The position numbers were made by a program, and so were the translations under genes. 18,920 nt of DNA from Thermodesulfatator sp. GTDB lineage: Bacteria; Desulfobacterota; Thermodesulfobacteria; Thermodesulfobacteriales; Thermodesulfobacteriaceae. The stretch is from NCBI GenBank assembly GCA_003978075.1, contig QOAM01000073.1:1-18920 (forward strand). Reading direction: 5' to 3'. The notes beneath the pieces were generated by a model. It worked only from the letters and a program-made list of their open reading frames with translations, was not told the origin of the DNA and searched no databases. This document shows positions 1 to 9,685 of the stretch, one piece after another (positions within the stretch are counted from its first letter, which is position 1; each line of letters begins with the position of its first letter).

Positions 1-2
1 GG

Positions 3-290
3 TGGGGGGAGGGGGGGGCCCTCCCCCACGCCCGGATTCCCCTCCTTTCCCGTATGTGGATTTCCCTGGCGCGCAGCCTCAAGGGCCTGGATTTTGAGAG
101 CCCAGACGGTCGCCCTGTCCACCTGATCTTTACGGTGTTGGCCCCGGAGGAAGAACAGGCCCTTTATCTGCGCTGTCTCTCTCGTATAGCCACCCTCCTG
201 CGCGAGCCTGCAGCGAGAAAAGCCCTCCTTGAGGCCTCGGGACGCAAGGAACTCCTGACAGTACTTCAGGAATTTGATAGGGAGTTTTGA
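3..290 (+). CDS. ptsN: PTS EIIA-Ntr (PtsN), 5' end cut off by window edge
   Basis: This is the C-terminal part of a nitrogen-PTS EIIA protein, a cytoplasmic phosphocarrier that regulates other proteins instead of importing sugar. The open frame runs off the left edge; the first ATG at 54 is internal. The residues before it read GEGGALPHARIP, which matches the EIIA active-site motif, so the phosphorylated histidine is encoded at 27-29. After it come SPDGRPVHLIF and LAPEEEQALYLRCLSRI, typical of the second half of the fold. The visible part is 95 residues of a usual ~150, so roughly the first third is missing. Stop TGA is at 288-290, four bases before rapZ. The neighbours (rapZ, mannose-type EIIA) support a regulatory PTS role. 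Confidence 0.9.
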   Translation, partial: WGEGGALPHARIPLLSRMWISLARSLKGLDFESPDGRPVHLIFTVLAPEEEQALYLRCLSRIATLLREPAARKALLEASGRKELLTVLQEFDREF

Positions 291-293
291 CCT

Positions 294-1145
294 TTGACCC
301 AAGAGGTGGTGATCATCTCCGGGCTTTCTGGGTCGGGAAAGAGCACGGCCCTTAAGGCCTTTGAGGACCTAGGCTACTTTTGTGTAGATAACCTTCCCCC
401 GGAGCTGCTGGAGGATCTCCTCCATCTGAGGGCCGGTGAGAAGGTGGCGGTGGTCATAGATGTGCGCGCCGGGGAGATCCCTACCCGCATCTCCTTCCTC
501 AAGGAGCTGTCCCACAGGGGATATTACTGTGAAATCCTCTTTTTGACCGCCGAGCTGGAGGTCCTCCTCTACCGTTACAGTCAAACCCGTCGTCCTCATC
601 CCTTGGGCCCGGAGATCCCCTTGCGAGAGGCCCTCACCCGGGAGGCCGAGCTCCTGGCTCCTCTGCGGGAAATGGCCACCGTAATTCTAGACACCTCAGG
701 GTACAACCTCTATCAGCTCCGGGAGGAGATCCTGCGCCGCTACGGAGAGAGGGAGGAACTCTCCTTTCCCACGGTGCATCTTCTTTCTTTCGGTTACAAA
801 TACGGCGTCCCGGCGGAAGCCCACTTTCTCTTTGATCTTCGCTTTCTTCCCAATCCCTATTTTGTACCGGAACTCCGAGCCCTTTCGGGAAAGGATCCGC
901 GGGTGCAAAAATATATACTCCGGGTCCCGGAGGCCCAAAAATTTTTGGAGGCCCTCTACCGACTTTTCGAATGGCTTTTTCCATATTATGAAAGGGAAGG
1001 GAGGGCCTATGTAGTGGTGGCCTTAGGATGCACCGGGGGCAGGCATCGTTCGGTAGCTATAACCGAGGCCCTGAAGGAGGTCTTGCGCCCGCTGGGGCGA
1101 AGGATCTTAGTAACCCACAGGGATCTGGAAAGAGAGGGTCCATGA
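294..1145 (+). CDS. rapZ: RapZ-type nucleotide-binding adapter protein
   Basis: This is a RapZ/YvcJ-family protein of 283 residues, the usual length (E. coli RapZ is 284). In enterics RapZ binds small RNAs and guides RNase E to control GlmS and amino-sugar synthesis; in other phyla it is known mainly as an ATP/GTP-binding regulator. The Walker A loop GLSGSGKS lies at residues 10-17, followed by YFCVDNLPPELL. The C-terminal RNA-binding signature GCTGGRHRS is at about 245-253. The start is TTG at 294, chosen because GGGAG at 280-284 sits a normal distance upstream and the Walker A falls at its usual place. It begins four bases after ptsN and overlaps the next gene by an ATGA. Which target it regulates here cannot be read from the sequence. 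Confidence 0.93.
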   Translation: MTQEVVIISGLSGSGKSTALKAFEDLGYFCVDNLPPELLEDLLHLRAGEKVAVVIDVRAGEIPTRISFLKELSHRGYYCEILFLTAELEVLLYRYSQTRRPHPLGPEIPLREALTREAELLAPLREMATVILDTSGYNLYQLREEILRRYGEREELSFPTVHLLSFGYKYGVPAEAHFLFDLRFLPNPYFVPELRALSGKDPRVQKYILRVPEAQKFLEALYRLFEWLFPYYEREGRAYVVVALGCTGGRHRSVAITEALKEVLRPLGRRILVTHRDLEREGP

Positions 1146-1540
1146 CCGGCATTCTGGTCATCGCCCACGGGAATCTGGCCCGAGAGCTTAGACAGGTGGC
1201 CACTTTTATCTTGGGGCAGGACCACCAGGGGCTCCTGGCCCTGGATATAGATCCCTCCCAGTCCCCGGAAGAGATTCGCGAGAAGGTAGCGGAGGCCATC
1301 ACTCAGGCTGACCAAGGGGAAGGGGTGCTCATCCTGACGGATCTCTTTGGGGGCACGCCTTCCAATTTCGGACTGGCCTTCCTGGAAGAGGGGCGGGTGG
1401 AGGTGGTCTCCGGGGTGAATCTCCCCATGCTGATTAAGGCCCTCCAACATCAGGACCTTCCTCCGCGGGACTTGGCTAATCTGGTGACCGAGGCCGGTCG
1501 GAAGGCCATCATCCGCTCGGCAGGTCTCCTTGAAGATTGA
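1142..1540 (+). CDS. PTS mannose/fructose-family EIIA component
   Basis: This is a 132-residue EIIA of the mannose (ManX/EIIA-Man) family, a cytoplasmic phosphocarrier that takes phosphate from HPr on a histidine. The N-terminus MTGILVIAHG puts the phospho-acceptor at His9, and GGTPSN at 70-75 is the family's second signature. The open frame extends upstream to 1028, but that part overlaps rapZ and shows no family sequence. The ATG at 1142, sharing ATGA with the rapZ stop, is therefore the start. No EIIB, EIIC or EIID gene is next to it, so it probably works in regulation together with PtsN and RapZ and not in sugar uptake. HPr and Enzyme I, if present, are outside the window. Confidence 0.92.
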   Translation: MTGILVIAHGNLARELRQVATFILGQDHQGLLALDIDPSQSPEEIREKVAEAITQADQGEGVLILTDLFGGTPSNFGLAFLEEGRVEVVSGVNLPMLIKALQHQDLPPRDLANLVTEAGRKAIIRSAGLLED

Positions 1541-2018
1541 GATTCGCCAAGCCCGGGCCGGGGACTTGTCGGAGATCCTCCGCATAGAAAGGGCCTCCTT
1601 CCGCACCCCCTGGACGGAGCTTCATTGGCGCTACGAGCTGGAGAAATCCGAGAGCCGCATCCTGGTGGCCACGGTAGAGGGTCGGGTAGTGGGCTATGTC
1701 TGTGGCTGGGTGATGGGAGAGGAGATGGAGGTGGCCAATCTGGCCGTGGATCCGCAGTGGCGAGGTCGAGGGTTGGGCAAGGGCCTGTTGAAGGCCCTCC
1801 TAGAGAGGGCCTTAGAGGAAGGGGTGCGGGAGGTCTGGCTAGAGGTGCGAGAGAGCAACCAGACAGCCCAGAAACTCTATGCCTCCTTGGGCTTTTCTCC
1901 GGTGGGCTATCGCCTCAAATATTACCCCGATACCGGAGAGAACGCCCTGGTTATGCGGCTTTCCTTGACGGAAGTTCCGGAAATTCTTACCTTTTCTAAC
2001 AAAGACAAGAGGAGGTAG
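1530..2018 (+). CDS. rimI: GNAT N-acetyltransferase, RimI-like
   Basis: This is a 162-residue GNAT protein most like RimI, which acetylates the N-terminal alanine of ribosomal protein S18 using acetyl-CoA. The CoA-binding motif WRGRGLGKGLL is at 77-87. The WLEVRESN segment at 103-110 and LY at 116-117 match the RimI region holding the catalytic Glu and Tyr (here Glu105 and Tyr117). The start is TTG at 1530, overlapping the EIIA gene by 11 bases, which suggests coupled translation. The C-terminus past about residue 146 is a short polar tail ending NKDKRR. Related GNAT families share the fold, so S18 as the substrate is inferred from sequence style and not proven. Confidence 0.85.
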   Translation: MKIEIRQARAGDLSEILRIERASFRTPWTELHWRYELEKSESRILVATVEGRVVGYVCGWVMGEEMEVANLAVDPQWRGRGLGKGLLKALLERALEEGVREVWLEVRESNQTAQKLYASLGFSPVGYRLKYYPDTGENALVMRLSLTEVPEILTFSNKDKRR

Positions 2019-2023
2019 CTTTT

Positions 2024-3028
<1,005 letters not shown>

Positions 3029-3035
3029 AGACCTT

Positions 3036-6000
3036 TTGAAAGCGATGCAGGGTTTTACCTCTAAAGCCTTGCTGGCCAACCTAGCCCAGACCGCGGTGCA
3101 GGAGGTGCGCCCGGATGAGCGCCACCTGGTCCTGGTGGAGGCGGTGACGGGTTATCAGGGGCTGGAAAAGCAAGCCCGAGAGCTCCTTCGGGAAGCCCAT
3201 CACCCCTATCGAAATCTCCGGTTGGTGTTGGCTGATCTACGTTCTTTCTCCCTTAAGAATCTGCGGGTGATCCTGCGTCATCCCAAGGGCCCTCAGGCCC
3301 TGTGGGTGATATGTGAGATATTCTTCTGGGGCTTCGGGGAAAAGAAAAAGGAGATTTGGGCCCAGGCGGCGGAAGGACTCTTTTCCGTCCTGGAAAAGAC
3401 CTTTGAGTGCCTATCCCGAGAGGAATGGCCCCGCTACGTGCCGGTCCTTTCCGGGATCTTCGGGGCCCTGGAAGGGCTTCCCGAGGAACGCTGGGAGGTC
3501 TTTCTGGAGAGCTATTGCTCCTTCAAGAGGCTCGCGGAGCGCTACCTCCGCCACAGCCCGGAGCCTGTCCCTCCCAACCTGCGGAGCCTTCTGGCCCGGG
3601 CCCTGCGTTTGACTTATCAACACTGGCTGCGGAGTCCGGACCCGGCACGTTTCTTCTCTAAAATTCCTGGTTATGCGGAGCTGGTAAGGCCGGTCTCGCA
3701 TCGCACCCTGCGCACCTATCTCCAGAGACTGGAGGGAGATCTCCCTCTGGAAGAGCTTCTGGAGCTTCCGGATCATCTGGATCTCGTGCGAGCCTTCCGA
3801 GAGATTGCGGCTCAGCTTCCAGCCTTAGCCCCTCCGGGAGAGGAAGACCTGCGGCTTCTCTTCCTCTTTCGCATGGCGGAAAACCCGGTGCTTTCCTTGA
3901 TCCACGAAGAAGTCCTCCGGGAGATCAATCGGGCCCTGGTGGAGCTCATCCGCAAGGAGCCCCCGGAGGAGTTGGATCGCTTCGTGGTGCGGACCTTCGA
4001 AATCCTGAAGGGCAAGGTACGGCTCTTCCCCTGGACCGCCCTTCAGTGCATCAAAAACCTGGGCTTTGAGATCCTGGAGCGCCGGGACCCGCATCTGGCG
4101 GAGGTCTTCGTAGAAGAAGTGGTCAAGTTCGGCTTTCAGTATCCGGAGATCCGGGGGGTAGATCAAGAGTGGCATGTGCTTTCCAATCCGGCCCATTTAT
4201 TGAACGTGCGGGTGTGGCTGGAGATCTTCGAAAAGAATCCCAAGTGGTGTGTGACCCTCCTTTCGGCCCTTATCATCAATCTCAAACTGGCTGGGACCTG
4301 CATCCGGGACACCGACCTCTTTCAGAAGGACGTCACCCGTCTCCTCAACGCGGACATCGCCCCGGTCTATAACCTGGTGAAACAGTTCTGCCGCCTGCTT
4401 CCCGTCTATTTCAACGAGATCGGGGCCGAAGGGCGTCTGCGGGATGTTTCCACGGAAATAGATGAGATCCATCAGCGCCGGGATCCCCTCATCCACTTTC
4501 TTCGCAAACAGAGCCATGTGGAAAGTTCCAACCTCATCGTGGACTTTATCGGGGCCATCTTCCGTTATTGGTTGACCCTGGATAAGAGGCCCTTAAGGCC
4601 CTATCTCCCCACGGAGCTTTGGGAAAACCTTTCTCCAGAGTCCGCATTCACCCAGGAGGCCCATCAGGCGGTCAAGTACCTCTTTTCCGCTTTAGGGATG
4701 CGTGACCCGGAGCTCTTGCTTCGGAAGGATCTGGAGGAGATTCGGGAAGTATTAGAGGGGGCCCCGGTCTCGGAGGAGGAAAGGCGTCGGGTTTTTCTCC
4801 TCTGCGAGATGTATCAACTGGAACACGAAAAGTACAGCTTCTCCGCCGAGGATCTTCGGGAGCATCTCCTGCGGGCCAAACTCTTGGGCTTTGAAGGTAC
4901 GGAGGCTCTGCTGGAGGCCCTAGAGAATCCGCGGGTGGAAAAACGCCTGAAAGCCCTCTTGGACTACCTAATCTATCTCCGGGACATCATCCTCTCTCCG
5001 GAGAGGTTCCCGGCCCGGGAAGACATCTATCTCAAGCGCCATATTGCCGCGGACATACCCTCCATGTACGGGCGCTATCACGAAAGAAAATTCGATGCCC
5101 TGGGGTTGAGTTTTCGGCTGGAGGCCCTGGCCCGGAATTACTTCGAGGAGCTGGTCCAGGGCTTCGATCCGCCCTTCATCACCCGAGCCACTTTTTTTAA
5201 GATTCTCAAATACTTGGAGCTCTTCCGCAAGGCCCTGGAGGTAGAGGGGATCACTTCGAAGAAGTTCGACCTCTATGTCCAGTTTTTGGAGATCTCTCTC
5301 CGGATGGGGGCCTTTACCTACACCCAGTACCTGGATGTCTTCCGGGGATTACTGGAAGGGGTAAGGCACATCATCAAGACCTATTATGTGAGCCCCCATG
5401 TGGAGAACCTAGGAATTATTCTGCGCCAGATTCCTCGGCGTCAGCTCCTGCCCCGGTATCGCAGGGAGGTCAGCGGGCTTTCTCCAGAGGAGTTTGTGCA
5501 TCGGGTCACGGAAAACTTTACCCGCGATCTGGTGGCCTCTTCCTTTGTGCTCCAGTCCTTGGACAACTTTGTGACCCGGATCTACCAGATCCTTCTCAAG
5601 CAGCGGGAGCGGCTCGATCCTCGGGATCTGGACCTCCTGATGAGTTACGATCCGGAAAGGGCTATCTGTGATCTCCAGAACCCCAATCCTCTCACCCGGG
5701 ACCTCATTCATCTGGGCAACAAGGCTTACAATCTTCTTCTTTTGGTGGAAGAGAAGGTGCCGGTCCCTCCGGCCTTTGTGATTACTACGGAGGTCTATCG
5801 GTGTCGTCCGGTGATCCGCCGCTATCGGGAAGCCTATCAGGACCTCTTGGAGCGTGTGGAAGACCACGTGCGTCAGCTGGAGGAGCGCACCGGACGCCGC
5901 TTCGGTGATCCGGGCTATCCCCTTCTCCTTTCGGTGCGCAGCGGGGCTGCCATCACCATGCCGGGTATGATGTCCACCATCTTAAATTTGGGTTCTACCT

Positions 6001-7190
6001 TAGAGATCATTGAAGGGCTGGCGGAGAGCACGGGCAATCTTTGGTTTGCCTGGGATACCTATCGCAGATTCGTGCAGAGCTGGGCTATGGCCCACGGCCT
6101 GGAGCGGGAGCTTTTCAACCAGCTTATGCGGACCCACAAGCGCCTTTACCGGGTAAAGAAAAAGCGGGAGTTCTCGGGGGAGGAGATGCGGGAGCTGGCC
6201 CTGCTTTACCGCAAATTGGTGGAGAGCCACGGGATAGCCCTGCCCGACGACCCCTGGGAGCAATTGGTACGCGCCGTGGATCTCATCTTCGATTCCTGGA
6301 AGGCCCGCAAGGCCCGTCTCTACCGACAAATCATGGGACTCTCCGAGGACTGGGGCACAGCGGTCATTGTGCAGACCATGACCTTCGGCAATCGGGACCT
6401 CCGCTCCGGAACCGGCGTGCTTTTCACCGCTCCCCCATACGGCAAGCTCTCTCGCCTAGCCCTCTGGGGGGACTATACCCCAGGAAACCAGGGAGAGGAC
6501 ATTGTCTCCGGGCTGGTAAACACCTATCCCATCTCCGTAGAACAGCGCAAGCGGGAGGGCAGGGAAGGGCCCTCGCTGGAGGAGGCCTTTCCCGAGATCT
6601 ACCAGGCCCTTTTCGAGATCGCCCAGCATTTGGTCTACGCAAAGGGCTGGTCCCACCAGGAGATGGAATTCACCTTCGAGGGGCCTCGGCGGGAGGATCT
6701 TTACATTCTCCAGGTAAGGGACATGGTCACCCAGGAGGAACAGCCTCGGGTGCGGGTCTTCGAGCGGCCGGAGGAGCTGCAGAAGTACTTTCTGGGTCGG
6801 GGGATCGGGGTCTCAGGGGGGGCCCTATCTGGACGCGTGGTCTTCGATGCAGAAGATATCGAACGGTTGCGGAAAGAGGATCCGGAGGCCCCGCTCATCC
6901 TCCTGCGCTACGACACTGTCCCGGATGACATTAAGGAGATCAGCCAGGCCGATGGTCTTCTGACCGCCCGGGGCGGACAGACTTCACATGCGGCTATCGT
7001 GGCCTCGCGGCTGGGCAAGACCTGTGTGGTGGGGTGCGAGAGTCTGGTGCTGGAGGAAGAGTACAAGCGAGCGCGGTTTAACGGACGAGTGGTGCGTTTG
7101 GGAGAATGGATAAGCCTGGACGGGCTGAGGGGGAATGTGTATTGGGGCAAACACCCCATAAGAGAGGTGGTAAGCCTCGCCATAACCTAA
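3036..7190 (+). CDS. PPDK-like dikinase: ATP-grasp and phospho-His domains with a large unknown N-terminal region
   Basis: This protein of 1384 residues ends in two domains of the PEP synthase/pyruvate phosphate dikinase family. The ATP-grasp part covers about 885-1235: LGNKAYNL with Lys896, SVRSGAAITMPGMMSTILNLG with Arg968, a GNQGEDIVSG loop, and EMEFTFE with ILQVRDM. The swivelling phospho-histidine domain covers about 1250-1375, with GGQTSHAA giving His1318. The chain stops just after WISLDGLRGNVYWG, so the PEP/pyruvate TIM barrel is absent. Residues 1 to about 880 are helix-rich, have no signal peptide or clear membrane segment, and match no family I recognise. It could transfer a phosphate from ATP to an unknown acceptor. 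The start is TTG at 3036; ATG at 3045 is an alternative, and neither has a strong ribosome-binding site. It lies between two GAPDH genes. Confidence 0.85.
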   Translation: MKAMQGFTSKALLANLAQTAVQEVRPDERHLVLVEAVTGYQGLEKQARELLREAHHPYRNLRLVLADLRSFSLKNLRVILRHPKGPQALWVICEIFFWGFGEKKKEIWAQAAEGLFSVLEKTFECLSREEWPRYVPVLSGIFGALEGLPEERWEVFLESYCSFKRLAERYLRHSPEPVPPNLRSLLARALRLTYQHWLRSPDPARFFSKIPGYAELVRPVSHRTLRTYLQRLEGDLPLEELLELPDHLDLVRAFREIAAQLPALAPPGEEDLRLLFLFRMAENPVLSLIHEEVLREINRALVELIRKEPPEELDRFVVRTFEILKGKVRLFPWTALQCIKNLGFEILERRDPHLAEVFVEEVVKFGFQYPEIRGVDQEWHVLSNPAHLLNVRVWLEIFEKNPKWCVTLLSALIINLKLAGTCIRDTDLFQKDVTRLLNADIAPVYNLVKQFCRLLPVYFNEIGAEGRLRDVSTEIDEIHQRRDPLIHFLRKQSHVESSNLIVDFIGAIFRYWLTLDKRPLRPYLPTELWENLSPESAFTQEAHQAVKYLFSALGMRDPELLLRKDLEEIREVLEGAPVSEEERRRVFLLCEMYQLEHEKYSFSAEDLREHLLRAKLLGFEGTEALLEALENPRVEKRLKALLDYLIYLRDIILSPERFPAREDIYLKRHIAADIPSMYGRYHERKFDALGLSFRLEALARNYFEELVQGFDPPFITRATFFKILKYLELFRKALEVEGITSKKFDLYVQFLEISLRMGAFTYTQYLDVFRGLLEGVRHIIKTYYVSPHVENLGIILRQIPRRQLLPRYRREVSGLSPEEFVHRVTENFTRDLVASSFVLQSLDNFVTRIYQILLKQRERLDPRDLDLLMSYDPERAICDLQNPNPLTRDLIHLGNKAYNLLLLVEEKVPVPPAFVITTEVYRCRPVIRRYREAYQDLLERVEDHVRQLEERTGRRFGDPGYPLLLSVRSGAAITMPGMMSTILNLGSTLEIIEGLAESTGNLWFAWDTYRRFVQSWAMAHGLERELFNQLMRTHKRLYRVKKKREFSGEEMRELALLYRKLVESHGIALPDDPWEQLVRAVDLIFDSWKARKARLYRQIMGLSEDWGTAVIVQTMTFGNRDLRSGTGVLFTAPPYGKLSRLALWGDYTPGNQGEDIVSGLVNTYPISVEQRKREGREGPSLEEAFPEIYQALFEIAQHLVYAKGWSHQEMEFTFEGPRREDLYILQVRDMVTQEEQPRVRVFERPEELQKYFLGRGIGVSGGALSGRVVFDAEDIERLRKEDPEAPLILLRYDTVPDDIKEISQADGLLTARGGQTSHAAIVASRLGKTCVVGCESLVLEEEYKRARFNGRVVRLGEWISLDGLRGNVYWGKHPIREVVSLAIT

Positions 7191-7205
7191 AAAAGGAGGT
7201 CTGGG

Positions 7206-8444
7206 ATGAAGTTGGGAATTAATGGTTTAGGAAGGATCGGGAAACTTACTCTTTGGCACCATGTAGCCCGGAAATACTTTGAGGGTATTGTGATCAATAC
7301 CGGCCGAGAGGTGGGGCGATCTCTGGAGGATTTAGCGGCCTACATCGAAAAGGACAGCACTTACGGCCGCCTCTCCACCTATCTTTACGGTTATAAAGGG
7401 GGGCGGGTTATCGAGAATCTAAACGACAGAGAAGGCACCATGACCATCGACGGGGTGCCGGTGAAGATTCTGAGGGAGTCCCGTAATCCCAAAGACATCA
7501 AGTGGAAGGAGGAAGGGGTCAAACTGGTGATAGATTCTACCGGGGTTTTCCGCGATCCTCAGGCCGAGGCGGACGATCCCAAAGGGGCCTTGAGGGGGCA
7601 TCTGGCTGCCGGGGCAGAAAAGGTTATCCTTTCGGCCCCCTTTAAACTCAAAGACAAGGAGAAGGGCTTTCCTGAGGACTCGGTAACCGTGGTCTATGGG
7701 ATCAACACCGAGGACTTCCGGCCGGAGAAGCATCGAGTCATCTCTGCGGCCTCCTGTACCACTACTTGTCTCTCCTACATGGTGAAACCCCTTCTAGACC
7801 ATTTCGGGGCCGACCGCATCCTTTCGGCCTCCATGGTCACGGTGCATGCGGTCACCAACTCCCAGTCGGTGCTGGACAAGCCTCCCAAGGCCGGAGCCAA
7901 GGATTTGCGCAAGACCCGGAGCATCTTCAACAATATCATCCTTACCACCACCGGGGCGGCGGAGGCCCTGGCCCTGGTCATTCCGGAGATGAGGCGCATC
8001 GGCTTCATGGCCGAAAGTGTGCGCATCCCCACCACCACCGGGAGCCTTATTGTGCTTGTGGTCAATCTCCGAGACGAGAGCCTGGAGAATCGCATCACCC
8101 GCGAGGTGATCAACGAGATCTATCAGAAGGCCGCCGAAGGACCCTATAAGCCTTATCTGGTCTTCACCATGGAGCAGAACGTTTCCTCGGACATCATTGG
8201 TTATCCCCGCGCCGCAGCCATTATTGAAGGGGCCGAGACCCATACCCGGACCGCTTTGGCCCGCGTGGATCTCACCAAGGTCTGCCAGGGGCTTCCCCCG
8301 GAAGAGGTGCAAAAGCTCTCCTCGGTGCACGTGGATGTGCCGGTGACCCAGGCGGTAATTTACGGCTGGTATGACAACGAGTTTGGGTCCTATGTGAACA
8401 TGCTCGGGGATCTCACCGTGCACATCGCGGGCAAGATGCTCTAG
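7206..8444 (+). CDS. Second glyceraldehyde-3-phosphate dehydrogenase, long form
   Basis: This is a GAPDH paralogue of 412 residues, about 75 longer than normal. It keeps the Rossmann motif GINGLGRIGK (4-13), the catalytic Cys184 in AASCTTTCLSY, His214 in TVHAVTNSQ, and SVRIPTTTGS at the phosphate site, so it should be catalytic. The extra length sits mainly in the first half, around residues 40-175 (including a GFPEDSVTVVYG segment), and in a stretch near the C-terminus before the WYDNEFGSYVNM motif. The cofactor loop reads VINTGREVG, without the Asp that selects NAD+, which suggests NADP+ or dual use (inference). A strong AAGGAGGT at 7193-7200 precedes the ATG. It lies 15 bases after the dikinase-like gene and upstream of pgk. 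An oxidising/reducing division of labour with the first GAPDH is plausible. Confidence 0.9.
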   Translation: MKLGINGLGRIGKLTLWHHVARKYFEGIVINTGREVGRSLEDLAAYIEKDSTYGRLSTYLYGYKGGRVIENLNDREGTMTIDGVPVKILRESRNPKDIKWKEEGVKLVIDSTGVFRDPQAEADDPKGALRGHLAAGAEKVILSAPFKLKDKEKGFPEDSVTVVYGINTEDFRPEKHRVISAASCTTTCLSYMVKPLLDHFGADRILSASMVTVHAVTNSQSVLDKPPKAGAKDLRKTRSIFNNIILTTTGAAEALALVIPEMRRIGFMAESVRIPTTTGSLIVLVVNLRDESLENRITREVINEIYQKAAEGPYKPYLVFTMEQNVSSDIIGYPRAAAIIEGAETHTRTALARVDLTKVCQGLPPEEVQKLSSVHVDVPVTQAVIYGWYDNEFGSYVNMLGDLTVHIAGKML

Positions 8445-8505
8445 GAGGCACCCCGGAGATCGAAAAATTTGAAGTGGGGGCAAAGCCCAAGAGCGGTCTT
8501 TTTCG

Positions 8506-8511
8506 AGGAGG
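8506..8511 (+). promoter_or_regulatory. Shine-Dalgarno that fixes the pgk start
   Basis: AGGAGG lies seven bases before the ATG at 8519. The open frame continues upstream to 8474, but that part has no ribosome-binding site and no PGK sequence, so this site decides the start. Confidence 0.85.
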
Positions 8512-8518
8512 TAGGGAG

Positions 8519-9685
8519 ATGAAGGATATTAAGACTTTAGAGGTTTCGGGCAAGAGGGTCCTGGTGCGGGTGGACTACAATGTCCCCCTTTCCGAGGGCC
8601 AGGTGACGGATGACACCCGCATCCGGGCCAGTCTCCCCACCCTCCGTTGGCTCCGGGAAAAGGAGGCCAGGGTGATCCTCTGCTCCCACCTGGGGCGTCC
8701 CAAGGGCCAGCGGGTGCCGGAGATGAGTTTGCGTCCGGTGGCTGAAAGGCTTGCAGAACTCCTGGGGACCCCGGTGAAGTTCGTAGAGGACTGCATAGGG
8801 GAGGCGGTGGAGAAGGAGGTTCAGGCCCTCCAGCAAGGGGAGGTCCTCCTTCTGGAGAACCTTCGTTTTCACAAGGGGGAGACCAAGAACGACCCGGAAT
8901 TTGCCGAAGCCCTGGCCCGGCTGGCCGAGGTGTATGTCAACGACGCCTTTTCCGTGAGCCATCGGGCGCACGCCTCGGTGGTAGGGGTGCCCCAGAGGCT
9001 AAAGGAGAAGGCCGCGGGCTTTCAGCTCAAGCGAGAGGTGGATTATCTCTCTCGGGCCCTGGAATCTCCAGAAAGGCCCCTGGTGGCGGTGGCCGGGGGG
9101 GCGAAGATCTCCGGAAAGATCGAGGTCCTAAATAACCTCCTTTCGCGGGTGGACAAGCTCCTTATCGGAGGGGCCATGGCCAACACCTTCCTGGCCTCTC
9201 AGGGGCTCTCTTTAGGTCGTTCCCTGGTGGAAGAGACGGAACTGGAGACCGCTCGAGAAATCCTCCTTGCGGCCCGGGAGCGGGGGGTGAAGGTCTATCT
9301 TCCGGTGGATCTGGTGGTGGCGGAAAGCCAAGAAGAAGAGGGAGAAGAGGTCCCGGTGAATAGGGTTCCGGAGAGCAAGGCGGCCTATGATATCGGGGAG
9401 GAGACCGTAGCCCTTTTCACGAGGGCCCTTTCCAGGGCGGGGACTATCCTCTGGAACGGGCCGCTAGGACTCTTTGAAAAGCCGGCCTTTGCTAAAGGAA
9501 CGGTGGCCGTGGCCCGGGCCATAGCCGCAGAAAACGCCCTTACCCTTGCCGGGGGAGGAGATACCCTCGCGGCTATCAAAGCGGCAGGGGTAACCCACGC
9601 CTTTTCTTATCTTTCCACTGGAGGAGGGGCCTTTCTCGAATTTCTGGCAGGAAAGGAGCTTCCCGGACTCAAGGCCTTGGAGTAG
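8519..9685 (+). CDS. pgk: Phosphoglycerate kinase
   Basis: This kinase reversibly transfers phosphate from 1,3-bisphosphoglycerate to ADP, the step after GAPDH. At 388 residues it has the normal length. Seen in order are RVDYNVP near residue 19, CSHLGRPKG, the basic substrate-site segment ENLRFHKGE, GGAKISGKI before the hinge, WNGPLGLFE, and the C-terminal nucleotide-site motif GGGDT followed by STGGGAFLEFL. The ATG at 8519 is supported by the upstream AGGAGG and by family alignment at MKDIKTL. It follows the second GAPDH with a 74-base gap and is probably in the same transcript. Its 3' end overlaps the convergent CoA-binding gene by 17 bases. Confidence 0.97.
   Translation: MKDIKTLEVSGKRVLVRVDYNVPLSEGQVTDDTRIRASLPTLRWLREKEARVILCSHLGRPKGQRVPEMSLRPVAERLAELLGTPVKFVEDCIGEAVEKEVQALQQGEVLLLENLRFHKGETKNDPEFAEALARLAEVYVNDAFSVSHRAHASVVGVPQRLKEKAAGFQLKREVDYLSRALESPERPLVAVAGGAKISGKIEVLNNLLSRVDKLLIGGAMANTFLASQGLSLGRSLVEETELETAREILLAARERGVKVYLPVDLVVAESQEEEGEEVPVNRVPESKAAYDIGEETVALFTRALSRAGTILWNGPLGLFEKPAFAKGTVAVARAIAAENALTLAGGGDTLAAIKAAGVTHAFSYLSTGGGAFLEFLAGKELPGLKALE

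Noticed and set aside
54..290. ATG at 54 as a start for a 78-residue protein
   Set aside because: The same frame upstream encodes the conserved ALPHAR active site of EIIA-Ntr, so the gene begins outside the window.
1028..1141. Longer N-terminus for the mannose EIIA gene
   Set aside because: It lies wholly inside rapZ, has no family similarity, and the ATG at 1142 gives the standard N-terminus.
6041..6928. 295-codon open frame on the plus strand
   Set aside because: It is out of frame inside the dikinase-like gene and its translation is Gly/Pro/Arg-rich, typical of a GC-rich shadow frame.
7794..8483. 229-codon minus-strand frame opposite the second GAPDH
   Set aside because: Antisense shadow; the plus-strand protein has full GAPDH motifs over the same span.
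8474..8518. Longer N-terminus for PGK
   Set aside because: No ribosome-binding site upstream of 8474; AGGAGG at 8506-8511 and family length favour 8519.
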